Notes: generated by a model from the letters alone, not told the origin. 64,000 bases of DNA from Salinimicrobium flavum (GCF_042684505.1 NZ_JBHULT010000006.1:496001-560000); one strand, 5' to 3'; counted from the stretch's first letter, positions 26,255-35,674 are shown. A program made the numbers and translations.

Positions 26255-26920
26255 TTAATGCAGGTATTCCCGTTCAATAAACCATTTAAAGTTTTCTACA
26301 TCCTGTCTTATCATATCTTCAAAAACCGGATTTATAAGCCGGGCAGCACCCTCACCGGGTAATCCTCCGGGTGCATGATAAGATATCACCACGTGAACTT
26401 CGGTTCCTTCTCCCATATCCCTGAATTCGACTTTTCCGGCGTTTTCAACAGCAGAACCCGGAAGGGAATGCCAGCCAATTAACTCGTTGGGCCGGTCTTT
26501 TACGATCTCGCTTTTCCAGCGTATCTTACCCAAACCTCCGGGTAAATTTGCTTCCCAGACTGAGATATCATCATTCAGGTATACTACATTTTCAAGATGT
26601 TCCATGAACAACGGCAGGTTTTCAAAATCCTTCCAGAATTGATAGACTTCTTCACGGGGTTTATTGACGATCTGCCGTATCTGGATATTTACATTGCGGC
26701 TGTGATTATCGGGTTTGGTTTTTCCCATTGCACTGTATGCTGCGCAATTTCCTGTGGCGCCTCTGTATAGCAGGTAGCCGGCAATGACGGTTTCCAAAAC
26801 GCTTTTTTTATCTTTTCCGAGGCCATCATAGAGAAACCACGCGCCGGCCAGTAAAGAAACCGCACGTTCTGTAGGACTTACGTTGATATGGAAGTGGGGT
26901 ATCAAATTTTTCATTTTCAT
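26255..26920 (-). CDS. Membrane-anchored SRPBCC (cyclase/dehydrase-type) protein with a DUF2892-like N-terminus
   Basis: 221 aa (219 if the second ATG is used). The first 60 residues (NVSPTERAVSLLAGAWFLYDGLG, then VIAGYLLYRGATGNCAAYSAMG) look like the two-helix DUF2892 membrane unit with its single conserved Cys. A START/Bet v1-like SRPBCC domain follows from about 75 (IVNKPREEVYQFWKDFENLPLFMEHLENV), matching the polyketide cyclase/dehydrase group. These fusions are common in stress-related loci; the ligand is unknown. It is a single gene, and I see no close promoter box. Confidence 0.85.
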   Translation of the reverse strand: MKMKNLIPHFHINVSPTERAVSLLAGAWFLYDGLGKDKKSVLETVIAGYLLYRGATGNCAAYSAMGKTKPDNHSRNVNIQIRQIVNKPREEVYQFWKDFENLPLFMEHLENVVYLNDDISVWEANLPGGLGKIRWKSEIVKDRPNELIGWHSLPGSAVENAGKVEFRDMGEGTEVHVVISYHAPGGLPGEGAARLINPVFEDMIRQDVENFKWFIEREYLH

Positions 26921-27090
26921 ACTCTTTTCTATTTATGATTATTAAATTAAGGAATATCAGCTGAACTGAATGTTTCTTGAGGAACCAATTGGGTTAAATT
27001 ATTCTTAAATCCTCAATACCACTGCACCTCTAGAGGAAAAGGGTTGCAGAACAACAAAAAATACTTAATTTCATATCGTTAAAATCAACT

Positions 27091-28080
27091 ATGAAGAAAC
27101 GGATCCTTATAACCGGAGCTGCCGGATTCCTTGGCTCTCATCTCTGTGATAAATTCATCAAGGAAGGTTACCATGTATTGGGAATGGATAATCTTATTAC
27201 CGGGGACCGTAGAAATATTGAACATCTTTTTAAGCTTGAAGATTTTGAATTCTATCACCATGATGTTTCCACTTTTGTGCACGTAGCGGGACAGCTTGAT
27301 TATATCCTTCATTTTGCTTCCCCCGCAAGTCCCATAGATTATTTAAAGATCCCGATCCAAACTTTAAAGGTTGGTTCCCTTGGAACTCATAACCTGTTAG
27401 GGCTTGCCAAAGAAAAGAATGCCAGGATCCTTATAGCCTCTACTTCTGAAGTGTATGGAGATCCCCTGGTGCATCCCCAAAATGAGGATTATTATGGAAA
27501 TGTGAATACAATTGGACCTCGTGGGGTATATGATGAGGCCAAAAGGTTCCAGGAATCTATTACTATGGCCTATCACCGGTATCATGGACTGGAAACCAGG
27601 ATCGTGCGGATATTCAACACTTATGGCCCGCGCATGCGTTTGAATGACGGGAGGGTAATTCCGGCTTTTATTGGACAGGCTTTGAGAGGAGAGGATTTGA
27701 CGGTGTTTGGCGACGGATCTCAAACACGTTCCTTTTGTTATGTTGATGACCAGATCGAGGGCATTTACCGGCTTTTGTTGAGTGATTACGTGTATCCTGT
27801 TAATATTGGTAATCCGCATGAGATCACTATAAAGGATTTTGCCGAAGAGATCATTAAGCTTACCGGTACCACTCAAAAGATCATTTATAAAGCTCTCCCA
27901 GAGGATGACCCCATGCAGCGTCAACCCGATATTACACGTGCAAAGGAGATCCTTGGATGGGAACCAAAAGTTTCCCGTAGTGAAGGTATGGAAAAGACCT
28001 ACCGGTACTTTCAAAGCCTAAGTGAGGAAGAACTCTACAGGAGTGCACACAAAGATTTTTCCAAACACATAAGAAGATAA
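27091..28080 (+). CDS. UDP-glucuronate decarboxylase-like NAD-dependent epimerase/dehydratase
   Basis: 329 aa extended short-chain dehydrogenase. NAD motif GAAGFLGSH (9-17), LHFASPASPIDYL near 75 and the catalytic tyrosine/lysine in YDEAKRFQE near 148. ASPASP and NTYGPRMRLNDGRV are characteristic of UDP-xylose synthase (Uxs), which makes UDP-xylose from UDP-glucuronate. Other NAD-sugar enzymes cannot be excluded. A GT2 glycosyltransferase follows after 75 bases, suggesting a polysaccharide role. Confidence 0.88.
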   Translation: MKKRILITGAAGFLGSHLCDKFIKEGYHVLGMDNLITGDRRNIEHLFKLEDFEFYHHDVSTFVHVAGQLDYILHFASPASPIDYLKIPIQTLKVGSLGTHNLLGLAKEKNARILIASTSEVYGDPLVHPQNEDYYGNVNTIGPRGVYDEAKRFQESITMAYHRYHGLETRIVRIFNTYGPRMRLNDGRVIPAFIGQALRGEDLTVFGDGSQTRSFCYVDDQIEGIYRLLLSDYVYPVNIGNPHEITIKDFAEEIIKLTGTTQKIIYKALPEDDPMQRQPDITRAKEILGWEPKVSRSEGMEKTYRYFQSLSEEELYRSAHKDFSKHIRR

Positions 28081-28155
28081 AATGGCCTTCTTACCTCAGA
28101 TAAATTGCCTTTCAAAAGGGGTTCTTCAGAGGTGGCTCCTAAAATTGATCTGGTG

Positions 28156-28929
28156 ATGAGAGATCCTTTGATATCTGTCATAATGCCGGCTTACAATGCT
28201 TCGGAATTTATTGCTGAAAGCATTCGATCCGTTCAGCAGCAAACATACGGGAACTGGGAGCTATTGGTCATAGATGACGCCTCAACAGATACTACACCTG
28301 AAATTGCAGAAGAGATCATAGCCCTGGATCCCAGGATCAAACTTCACAGATTACCCGCCAACCAGGGCGCCGGATTCGCCCGAAATATCGGGATCAAGGC
28401 TTCACAGGGAGATTATATTTCCTTTCTGGACGCTGATGACCTATGGATGCCCGAAAAGCTTAAAACTCAGCTGGATTTTATGATGAGGCATAATGCAACG
28501 GTGTGTTATTCAAGTTATGAGCTTATAGATGAAAAAGGTAATTCTTTGCACCAAAAGATCGAAGCCCTGGAAGATCTTAGCTTTAAAAAACTGCTAAGGG
28601 CAAATTATATTGGGAATCTTACCGGGATATATAACGCTCAAAAGCTTGGGAAGATCTACTGTCCGTTGATAAGGAAACGGCAGGACTGGGGGCTGTGGTT
28701 GCTGGCTACCAGGAAAGCAGGTCAGGCAAAAGGTATAAAGACATGTCTCGCGAAGTACAGGATCAGGAAGAATTCAATCTCGAACAACAAGTTTGAAATG
28801 TTGAGATACAACTATTCTATTTATCGTAAGGTGCTAAAATTCTCGGCTGCAAAAAGTGGATTTTGGATGCTTTTATTTCTTTTGGAACAGTTCTTTGTAA
28901 AAAGCAGGCAAAAAGCAGATCTAGAATAA
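28156..28929 (+). CDS. Glycosyltransferase family 2
   Basis: 257 aa from the ATG at 28156, just before PLISVIMPAYNASEFI, the usual start of the GT-A fold; a TTG at 28105 would add 17 poorly conserved residues. The nucleotide-sugar site is DDAS near 40-45 and the metal motif DADD occurs in YISFLDADDLWMPEKL near 95. WGLWLLATRKAGQAKG fits teichuronic-acid/rhamnosyl-type GT2 proteins. No membrane helix apart from a weak hydrophobic stretch near the end. Its stop overlaps the opposing CapK-type gene by 9 bases. Confidence 0.9.
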   Translation: MRDPLISVIMPAYNASEFIAESIRSVQQQTYGNWELLVIDDASTDTTPEIAEEIIALDPRIKLHRLPANQGAGFARNIGIKASQGDYISFLDADDLWMPEKLKTQLDFMMRHNATVCYSSYELIDEKGNSLHQKIEALEDLSFKKLLRANYIGNLTGIYNAQKLGKIYCPLIRKRQDWGLWLLATRKAGQAKGIKTCLAKYRIRKNSISNNKFEMLRYNYSIYRKVLKFSAAKSGFWMLLFLLEQFFVKSRQKADLE

Positions 28930-30228
28930 AGATTCAAATTGCTTTAATTTTCCCCGCTTACTCCTGTTGAGGGTAGTTTGGTGATCAAAATTCACCTTCA
29001 GGCCATCTTCAAGGTACTTGGTCATCGCCGCTTTGATTTTTTCCCGTTTATTTTCATTGAGTTCCTTTTCAGAAACGTAGATAATCCTAAAACTTCCCGG
29101 CTCCGTTTGCTGCACGATGAATTCCTTGATCTGTGCGTCGTTCTCGATAATGGTCTTGGTTACATAGTAAAAAGTAAGGCCGGGAACCACTTTGCCACTA
29201 GGAAGGACCGCCACATCATTGGTGCGACCTAAAAGCTCTTTTAAAACCGGCTTTTTCAACGTACTGTTTTCTGCCAGGGCACCGGTATCTCCAATGTCAT
29301 AACGAATAAACGGCTGGGCCCGGTTGTATAGGGATGTGATCACAATTTTTCCCTGTTCGCCATTTGGCACATTTTTTCCCTCATCATCTACCACCTCGAC
29401 GAACATGGTCTCACTATTAAGGATCCATTCGTCTTCCGGGTTCTGAAATGCCAGTAACCCCAATTCACTAGCCCCATATTCGTTCACCACCGGCACCCCG
29501 AATTGTTCCTCCAATAGTTTTTTATCTTCTTCAAAGAACATCTCACTGGTCACTATACAAAGCTTCAGATGTGGACATACCTTTTTCAACAGAATATTTC
29601 TTTTCTGAAGGAATTTGGCAAAAAGCACGATAGAACTGGTGTACCCGTTGATATAATCAAATTTCTTTTTCTGAAAATCCTGCAGGAATTCTTCCATTTT
29701 CGCCTCACTGAGATCAAAAATGGGGAACCTGTACCTAAATCCGAACCGATCCTTCAGGCGTTCTTTATAATATCCGAATCTATCCAGAGGTATTCCGTAG
29801 AAACGGGCCTGCACAGATCTATCCAGATCTATCCCATACCACCGGTAGCGGTCATTGAATTCTGCCCACGAAAGCGCATGGCAAAACCGGTCTTTCGCAA
29901 ATATAAAAGGATGGCCACTGCTCCCCGAGGTCTTCCCTACATAAACGTTCTTGGAAGTATACCCCTTACTGAACCGGTCTTCCATAGGCCGTTGAAGGTC
30001 AGATTTTTTCATGATGGGAATACTTTCCCAGGCTGAAAATTCTTTCTTTCCGAAAAAATTGCGGTAAAATGGGGTATTTTTTAGGTGATAAGTAACTATC
30101 TCTTCCTTCTTTTTCTCAACATAACTGTGGTATTCGCTTTCCGGAATAAGCTGTATCTCCTCCAAAACATTCTTTGCTTTGTTTATGGGGTATCTGTTAA
30201 GCTGTAATGAGAGGCTAAACCAGTTCAA
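28921..30228 (-). CDS. Phenylacetate-CoA ligase-like / CapK-type AMP-dependent ligase
   Basis: 435 aa ANL-superfamily protein. The adenylate-forming P-loop is GKTSGSSGHPFIF near residue 98; YGASELGLLAF near 255 and RYDIGDTG near 318 are the further core motifs, and a small C-terminal domain ends in RSKRGKLKQF. The family includes PaaK but, next to polysaccharide genes, is usually the CapK/FadD-like group of unknown substrate, possibly activating an acyl or amino-acid decoration of a surface glycan. It converges with the GT2 gene and is divergent from purD. Confidence 0.85.
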   Translation of the reverse strand: MNWFSLSLQLNRYPINKAKNVLEEIQLIPESEYHSYVEKKKEEIVTYHLKNTPFYRNFFGKKEFSAWESIPIMKKSDLQRPMEDRFSKGYTSKNVYVGKTSGSSGHPFIFAKDRFCHALSWAEFNDRYRWYGIDLDRSVQARFYGIPLDRFGYYKERLKDRFGFRYRFPIFDLSEAKMEEFLQDFQKKKFDYINGYTSSIVLFAKFLQKRNILLKKVCPHLKLCIVTSEMFFEEDKKLLEEQFGVPVVNEYGASELGLLAFQNPEDEWILNSETMFVEVVDDEGKNVPNGEQGKIVITSLYNRAQPFIRYDIGDTGALAENSTLKKPVLKELLGRTNDVAVLPSGKVVPGLTFYYVTKTIIENDAQIKEFIVQQTEPGSFRIIYVSEKELNENKREKIKAAMTKYLEDGLKVNFDHQTTLNRSKRGKLKQFESLF

Positions 30229-30288
30229 TTGTGCTAAGATAGTTGTTTTTTATGCCAATTAGTTGGTGCTTCAATTTACAAACAATTA

Positions 30289-30296
30289 TTTTTGAC
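30289..30296 (+). promoter_or_regulatory. Candidate -7 promoter box for purD
   Basis: TATTTTTG, an exact match, 23 bases before the purD ATG. A TTGG about 21 bases further upstream is a plausible -33 element. Confidence 0.5.
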
Positions 30297-30319
30297 ACAA
30301 GAAATAAAACCATACCAAA

Positions 30320-31594
30320 ATGAATATCCTTATCCTGGGCTCTGGCGGCCGTGAACATACCTTTGCGTACAAGATCGCTCAAAGCTCAAAATGCCGTAAA
30401 CTATTTGTTGCTCCGGGTAATGCCGGTACTTCAAAAATAGCAACAAATGTGGCAATTGGAGTAACAGATTTTGAAGCCATCAGGGAGTTTGTCATTAAGG
30501 AACAAATCGAGATGTTGATTGTAGGTCCTGAAGACCCGCTGGTGCAAGGAATCAGTGATTTCTTTATGCAGGATAAACAGCTTAAAAATGTTGCGGTAAT
30601 AGGTCCTTCCAAAAGAGGTGCGTTGTTGGAAGGTAGCAAAGAAAGGGCAAAGGAATTCATGGCGATAAACATGATTCCCACTGCGGCTTATGAAAGCTTT
30701 AAAAAAGAGAGTCTCGAAGCCGGTAAAAAGTTCCTGGAGACACTAAAGCCGCCCTATGTATTAAAAGCTGATGGGTTGGCTGCAGGAAAAGGGGTTTTGA
30801 TTCTTAACGACCTTGAGGAAGCTAAAACTGAACTTGAAAATATGCTTGCGCATGACAAGTTTGGGAAGGCCGGAACTACGGTTGTCATTGAGGAATTCCT
30901 TGACGGTATTGAACTGAGTGTTTTTGTTCTTACAGATGGTCGAAATTATATCACCCTTCCCACCGCCAAAGACTATAAAAGAATCGGGGAAGGTGATACC
31001 GGGCTCAATACCGGGGGAATGGGGGCAATTTCTCCTGTGCCTTTCGCTGACCAAACCTTCATGAATAAAATCGAGGAGAGGATCATAAAACCTAGTATTG
31101 AGGGACTGGCCAAAGAAGATATTGACTACAAAGGCTTCCTGTTCATTGGCTTGATAAAAGTAGGAGATGACCCTTATGTCATCGAATACAATGTGCGAAT
31201 GGGAGACCCTGAAACTGAGGTGGTTCTTCCAAGAATAGAATCAGATTTGGTGGAAGTGTTCCAAAAAGTTTCTGCGGGTAAACTAGACGAAGTGAAGTTG
31301 AAAGTGAGTGAGCAGACAGCCGCCACAGTAATGTTGGTTTCGGGAGGGTATCCTGAAGCTTACGAAAAAGGCAAGGAGATCACCGGATTTGAAAATATCC
31401 AGGATTCTTTAGTTTTTCACGCCGGTACCAGTGAGGAGAGCGGAAAAGTTGTGACCAGCGGTGGAAGAGTTTTGGCGATTACCTCGTTCGGGAATGACTA
31501 CAAACAGGCACTAAAAAAATCTTACCAAAATGCAGATAAACTTCATTTCGATAAGATGTATTTTAGAAAAGACCTTGGGTTTGACCTAGCCTAG
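30320..31594 (+). CDS. purD: Phosphoribosylamine--glycine ligase (GARS)
   Basis: Second step of de novo purine synthesis: joins phosphoribosylamine and glycine with ATP. 424 aa, normal length. N-terminal GSGGREHT (7-14), the ATP-grasp region with KADGLAAGKGV near 148 and NTGGMGAISPVP near 233, and NVRMGDPETE near 293. No other purine gene is adjacent. Its last 9 bases overlap the opposing small membrane-protein gene. Confidence 0.98.
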   Translation: MNILILGSGGREHTFAYKIAQSSKCRKLFVAPGNAGTSKIATNVAIGVTDFEAIREFVIKEQIEMLIVGPEDPLVQGISDFFMQDKQLKNVAVIGPSKRGALLEGSKERAKEFMAINMIPTAAYESFKKESLEAGKKFLETLKPPYVLKADGLAAGKGVLILNDLEEAKTELENMLAHDKFGKAGTTVVIEEFLDGIELSVFVLTDGRNYITLPTAKDYKRIGEGDTGLNTGGMGAISPVPFADQTFMNKIEERIIKPSIEGLAKEDIDYKGFLFIGLIKVGDDPYVIEYNVRMGDPETEVVLPRIESDLVEVFQKVSAGKLDEVKLKVSEQTAATVMLVSGGYPEAYEKGKEITGFENIQDSLVFHAGTSEESGKVVTSGGRVLAITSFGNDYKQALKKSYQNADKLHFDKMYFRKDLGFDLA

Positions 31595-31816
31595 AAAAGA
31601 ATGTGCAGTTGAATCTTTTCTTTCGTCTCCACGGTCGTTGACATCTTTTAATTGTTTCATCCAGTAAAGGAAAGCTAAAAATCCAATGATCATGAACAGC
31701 CAGTTCACAATGTTTGCGAGGAACCAGCTGTCAAGTTCTACGCTACGCATATAGTCAAGAGGAGCAAACGCGAAATCTTCAAAAAACGACTGTATCCCTT
31801 CAAAAAAATCCCTCAT
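31586..31816 (-). CDS. Small single-helix membrane protein (DUF6341-like)
   Basis: 76 aa from the internal ATG at 31816 (MRDFFEGIQSFFEDFAFAPLDYMRS); the frame stays open 34 codons further up, but those residues lie across the promoter and the start of the divergent gene and look unrelated. One membrane helix (NIVNWLFMIIGFLAFLYWM) and a hydrophilic tail ending in TAHSFLG. The pattern matches a short family I know only from flavobacteria, placed between purD and a DUF6427-type gene. Unknown function. Confidence 0.75.
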   Translation of the reverse strand: MRDFFEGIQSFFEDFAFAPLDYMRSVELDSWFLANIVNWLFMIIGFLAFLYWMKQLKDVNDRGDERKDSTAHSFLG

Positions 31817-31836
31817 AGTAGTTATATTTAGAACCA

Positions 31837-31844
31837 CAAAAATA
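31837..31844 (-). promoter_or_regulatory. Candidate -7 promoter box for the DUF6341-like gene
   Basis: TATTTTTG on the minus strand, 20 bases before the ATG at 31816, within the 40-base divergent gap. Confidence 0.45.
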
Positions 31845-31856
31845 GAAAAAACCATA

Positions 31857-32780
31857 ATGTTAACAAGCTTTTTTAGCAAATCACGGCCAATTAACTTTGT
31901 TGTGGTTGCCGTATACATGTCGGTTTTTTATCTAATCGCTAATTTTCCTGATCTCATAACCTCATCTTTTCTCATCATTCTTAAGGAGATGGGGGTGCTG
32001 TTGCTATTCCTGGTGACCGTTTTACTTTTAAATTTTATCTCAAAGCGAAACGAGCTAACCAGCAGGAACGCTTATAAAACCGTCCTTTTTGCAGCTTTCT
32101 GCTGCATGTTCTTCGCTGCTCTTAAAAATGATGCTGCCATTGTAGCCAATCTTCTTGTGCTGCTAGCCCTAAGACGCATCATTAGCTTGAAGTCACAACG
32201 GGAGACCGTGCAAAAGATCTTTGATGCTACCTTTTGGATAGGGATTGCATCGCTGTTCTATTTTTGGAGCATTTTGTTTCTTTTCATCGTCTACTTCGGG
32301 ATACTGGTGCATGTAGGTTACAGGTTTAAGAACTGGCTGGTGCCGCCGGTAGCAGTGCTGACTCTTTTATCATTGGTAACAGCGACAGATCTCTTGATAA
32401 CCGATACCTTCTACACTTTTTCGGAATGGTTCCAGGACAGTAATTTTGATTTCACGGCTTACAGGGAACCGGGAATTTTGATTCCGGTGGCGTTTTTATT
32501 CGCGCTCACTATATGGGCGTCATTTTTCTATATGGGGATCATTCAAAAAGCCAGTGCTAATACCAAGACCTCTTTGTTCATCATTCTTTTGTTCACTGCC
32601 CTTTCACTAGGTGTGGCGGTTCTGGCCCCAACTAAAGACAGCAGCGAACTCATATTTTTCTTTGCCCCGCTGGCCATCATCGTGACCAATTACTTCCAGG
32701 TTTCAGACGATAAGTGGTTCAGGGAGATCATCCTGGGGGTGGTTATCCTGCTTCCGGTGCTGCTACTTCTGTTTTTCTAG
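31857..32780 (+). CDS. Polytopic membrane protein (DUF6427-like)
   Basis: 307 aa made almost entirely of hydrophobic helices, about eight to ten by eye, separated by short loops (for example SKRNELTSRNAYKTV and ALRRIISLKSQRETV). No catalytic motif is visible. It resembles a flavobacterial integral membrane family found next to purD/DUF6341-type genes. It is divergent from the small membrane gene with only 40 bases between them, so they may share regulation. Function unknown. Confidence 0.75.
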   Translation: MLTSFFSKSRPINFVVVAVYMSVFYLIANFPDLITSSFLIILKEMGVLLLFLVTVLLLNFISKRNELTSRNAYKTVLFAAFCCMFFAALKNDAAIVANLLVLLALRRIISLKSQRETVQKIFDATFWIGIASLFYFWSILFLFIVYFGILVHVGYRFKNWLVPPVAVLTLLSLVTATDLLITDTFYTFSEWFQDSNFDFTAYREPGILIPVAFLFALTIWASFFYMGIIQKASANTKTSLFIILLFTALSLGVAVLAPTKDSSELIFFFAPLAIIVTNYFQVSDDKWFREIILGVVILLPVLLLLFF

Positions 32781-32839
32781 TAGATCTTTTCCTGCGGAAA
32801 GCTCTGGGTTCAGAGTCTGTGTAAAACCTAAAAATCTAA

Positions 32840-32847
32840 TACCTTTG
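32840..32847 (+). promoter_or_regulatory. Candidate -7 promoter box for the DUF4254/GT9 pair
   Basis: TACCTTTG, an exact match, 65 bases before the ATG at 32913; this would leave an A-rich leader. Confidence 0.45.
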
Positions 32848-32912
32848 CAAATAATATGAAGAGATGAATTTTTTTCAGGAGTAAATATTTTAAGCAATAA
32901 AAAGAGCAAATT

Positions 32913-33524
32913 ATGTTTTCAGATAAAGCCAACAAGATCTTCCAGGAAGTGATCAAAAAATACCACGAGATCAATACTGTGGGACAGGATTTCCATAACC
33001 CTTATGACGAGAAAGACCAGCTATTGGAGCACCTTCTTTTCAGAAAATGTTGGATCGACACGGTACAATGGCATTACGAGGACATAATTCGCGACCCGAA
33101 TATCGATCCTGTTGCAGCCCTTAAACTTAAACGCCAAATAGACGCTTCCAACCAGGATAGGACAGATATGGTGGAGTATATTGACAGCTATTTCCTTGAC
33201 AAATACAAGGATGTGCAACCAAAAGAAAATGCCACGATCAATTCCGAGAGTCCGGCATGGGCTATTGACCGTCTTTCCATCCTTGCCCTTAAGATCTACC
33301 ACATGAACGAAGAAGCCAACCGGGCAGACGCTTCACAGGAGCACATGATGAAATGCCAGGCCAAACTTGATATCCTGCTTGAGCAACGTGTTGATCTTTC
33401 TACGGCTATTAACCAGTTGCTGGAAGACATTGAAAAGGGAAATAAATATATGAAGGTGTACAAACAGATGAAAATGTACAACGACGATGAATTGAACCCG
33501 GTTCTAAGAGGAACTAGAAAATAA
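32913..33524 (+). CDS. DUF4254 domain-containing protein
   Basis: 203 aa, soluble and largely helical, with conserved HLLFRKCWIDTVQWHYEDIIRDP near residue 40 and DRLSILALKIYHM near 118. DUF4254 proteins are usually adjacent to a GT9 heptosyltransferase-like gene, as here (9 bases to the next ATG), so a role in lipopolysaccharide core or related glycan assembly is likely but unproven. Confidence 0.88.
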   Translation: MFSDKANKIFQEVIKKYHEINTVGQDFHNPYDEKDQLLEHLLFRKCWIDTVQWHYEDIIRDPNIDPVAALKLKRQIDASNQDRTDMVEYIDSYFLDKYKDVQPKENATINSESPAWAIDRLSILALKIYHMNEEANRADASQEHMMKCQAKLDILLEQRVDLSTAINQLLEDIEKGNKYMKVYKQMKMYNDDELNPVLRGTRK

Positions 33525-33533
33525 TCTTTTTTG

Positions 33534-34571
33534 ATGGCATTACCTGCACATATTCTGGTGATCAGGCTTTCTGCAATGGGAGATGTCGCTATGACGGTGC
33601 CGGTGTTAAAATTACTTTCTGAAGAATATCCCCACCTGAAAATTACAGTGCTTACCCGTGCCTTCTTCACACCTGTTTTTCAGGGTCTTAAGAACGTTGA
33701 GGTCTATGCTGCTGAGGTCAAAGGCCGCCACAAAGGCCCCGCCGGATTAAAGAAACTGGCAGGAGAGTTACAGGATCTTGAAATAGATGCAGTAGCCGAT
33801 CTTCATAATGTTTTAAGATCAAATGTCCTCAGGATCTTTTTTAAAATGAAAGGGATCCCGGTAAAACAAATTGAGAAGGGCAGAAGCGAAAAAAAAGCTC
33901 TTACCAGAAGAAATAAAAAAGTTTTTGAGCCATTAAAGACAACACACCAACGCTATGCAGATGTTTTTGCCGCTCTTGGATACCCCGTTGATCTTTCCAA
34001 AGAATCTGTAATGCCAAAGCGTATCCTTTCAGAAAAAGTGAAGGAACTTACGGGGGAGGAGCCGAAGAAATGGTTGGGGATCGCACCTTTTGCCATGCAC
34101 ACATCCAAAACTTATCCCCTGGATCTTATGCAGGAAGTGCTCCAGGAGCTTCAAAAAGAGAAAAACCTTAAGGTATTTTTGTTTGGGGGAGGACCTGAAG
34201 AAACCGGTATACTTAACCGCTGGGAAAAGAAATATCTAAATACAGTTAGTGTTGCGGGAAAATTGACTTTTGAAGAAGAATTGGCCCTTATTTCCCATCT
34301 CGATGGCATGGTTTCCATGGATAGTGGAAATGGACATCTTGCAGCAAATTTCGGGGTTCCTGTAATTTCGTTATGGGGCCTAACCCATCCTTTTGCAGGC
34401 TTTGCCCCCTATAAGCAGCCAGCTTCCAATTCCCTGCTCCCCGATCTTACCAAATATCCGGACATCCCAACTTCAGTTTACGGAAAAGAAATTCCGCAGG
34501 GATATGAGGAGGTGATGAGAACAATTCCACCCATGAAAGTAATAGAGAAGATCAGGGAGATCCTGTTCTAG
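33534..34571 (+). CDS. Glycosyltransferase family 9 (heptosyltransferase-like)
   Basis: 345 aa from the ATG at 33534 (a TTG one codon earlier is also in frame). GT-B fold of the ADP-heptose:LPS heptosyltransferase family: HILVIRLSAMGDVAMTVPVL at the N-terminus, GIAPFAMHTSKTYPL near 182, and VSMDSGNGHLAANFGVPVISLWG near 265 containing the conserved sugar-nucleotide loop. Likely adds a sugar to the lipid A/core region at the inner membrane. Co-transcribed with the DUF4254 gene. Confidence 0.92.
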   Translation: MALPAHILVIRLSAMGDVAMTVPVLKLLSEEYPHLKITVLTRAFFTPVFQGLKNVEVYAAEVKGRHKGPAGLKKLAGELQDLEIDAVADLHNVLRSNVLRIFFKMKGIPVKQIEKGRSEKKALTRRNKKVFEPLKTTHQRYADVFAALGYPVDLSKESVMPKRILSEKVKELTGEEPKKWLGIAPFAMHTSKTYPLDLMQEVLQELQKEKNLKVFLFGGGPEETGILNRWEKKYLNTVSVAGKLTFEEELALISHLDGMVSMDSGNGHLAANFGVPVISLWGLTHPFAGFAPYKQPASNSLLPDLTKYPDIPTSVYGKEIPQGYEEVMRTIPPMKVIEKIREILF

Positions 34572-34594
34572 AATTTTTTAAAATCCTGTGACTG

Positions 34595-35647
34595 CTATAC
34601 ATCATCATAATTCACTTTTAATACAGGAGTGGTAGGATGTGCCTGGCAGGTTAACACAAGACCTTCTTCAATCTCGCTGTCAACCAGGATAGAATTTTTC
34701 GCCATCTCTGCTTTACCTTCGGTTATACGGGCAACACAACTACTGCATATCCCTCCCTGACAGGAATAAGGAACATCCAGCCCGTAATCAAGAGCCGCAT
34801 CCAGCACCGTAGCATTCTTTTCCATGGTGAAGGTGGTTTCCTCGTCATCAAAAATTACGGTTAACTCTGTAGCTCCTGAAAGGTCAGATTTCAGCTCCCC
34901 TTCAACTTCGGTACTGAAAAGTTCAAAAAGGATCTTTTCTCTTTCGACCGAATTCTCCAGAAGGACCTCAGTCACATTATTGATCATTTCTTCTGGACCA
35001 CAGAGGAAAAATTTGGTAAAGGTGGTATTCTGAAATTTATTTTTAAGTACGAAATTTACTGTGCTGGCATCTATCCTTCCGTAGTGAGAGTCGTCTTCTT
35101 TGGTCTGGCTATAGACGAATTCAATGAACAACCTGTCAGGATGCTCCAGCTGTAGCTTCAGCAATTCCTTGAAGAAGATCGTTTCATCAGGTGTTTTATT
35201 TCCATAAACAAGTACAAAGCGACTGTATTTTTCCTGCTCCAGGGCGGTCTTTAAAATGGAAAGTATGGGGGTTATCCCACTTCCTGCCGCAAAGGCCGCA
35301 TAAGTGTGAGGATGGTTATCATTTATGGGTTCGAAGATGAACTTTCCTTCCGGAGGATGCACCTCCAGCACATCGCCGGCTTTTAATTTATTATTTGCGA
35401 TCACCGAAAAGGCACCACCGGGTACTTCTTTTACAGTGACCTTAAAACTTTCGTTGGTTGGAGGAGTGCAAAGAGAGTAAGCTCTTCTTACTTCTTTCCC
35501 ATCAATTTCTGTTTTAACGGTGATATATTGTCCTGCTTTAAAGGAGAATTCCTTTTTCAGTGTCTCAGGAATTTCAAATTCAAGGCTCACGGCCTGTGAG
35601 GTTTCTCTAATTACGTTTTTGATCGTTAGAGGAAAAAACTTACTCAT
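34595..35647 (-). CDS. Ferredoxin-NAD(P)H reductase with C-terminal [2Fe-2S] domain (PaaE/hydroxylase reductase type)
   Basis: 350 aa, three domains. FAD domain with RRAYSLCTPP near 55, NAD(P)-binding domain with GSGITPILSI near 122 and FFLCGPEEMI near 215, then a plant-type ferredoxin domain whose ligands are C296-x4-C301-x2-C304-x29-C334. This arrangement fits the reductase of phenylacetyl-CoA epoxidase and similar oxygenases, but no oxygenase genes are present, so the partner is unknown. A TACTTTTG box lies just upstream. Confidence 0.93.
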   Translation of the reverse strand: MSKFFPLTIKNVIRETSQAVSLEFEIPETLKKEFSFKAGQYITVKTEIDGKEVRRAYSLCTPPTNESFKVTVKEVPGGAFSVIANNKLKAGDVLEVHPPEGKFIFEPINDNHPHTYAAFAAGSGITPILSILKTALEQEKYSRFVLVYGNKTPDETIFFKELLKLQLEHPDRLFIEFVYSQTKEDDSHYGRIDASTVNFVLKNKFQNTTFTKFFLCGPEEMINNVTEVLLENSVEREKILFELFSTEVEGELKSDLSGATELTVIFDDEETTFTMEKNATVLDAALDYGLDVPYSCQGGICSSCVARITEGKAEMAKNSILVDSEIEEGLVLTCQAHPTTPVLKVNYDDV

Positions 35648-35666
35648 TATTTTGGGTCTTTAGGCG

Positions 35667-35674
35667 CAAAAGTA
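35667..35674 (-). promoter_or_regulatory. Candidate -7 promoter box for the ferredoxin reductase
   Basis: TACTTTTG on the minus strand, 19 bases before the start codon at 35647. Confidence 0.45.

Noticed and set aside
27397..28014. 205-aa minus-strand open frame
   Set aside because: Fully antisense to the clear UDP-glucuronate decarboxylase-like gene; sequence not protein-like.
31817..31918. Upstream extension of the small membrane gene to 110 aa
   Set aside because: The extra 34 codons cover the promoter box and the beginning of the divergent gene; the ATG at 31816 gives the expected short protein.
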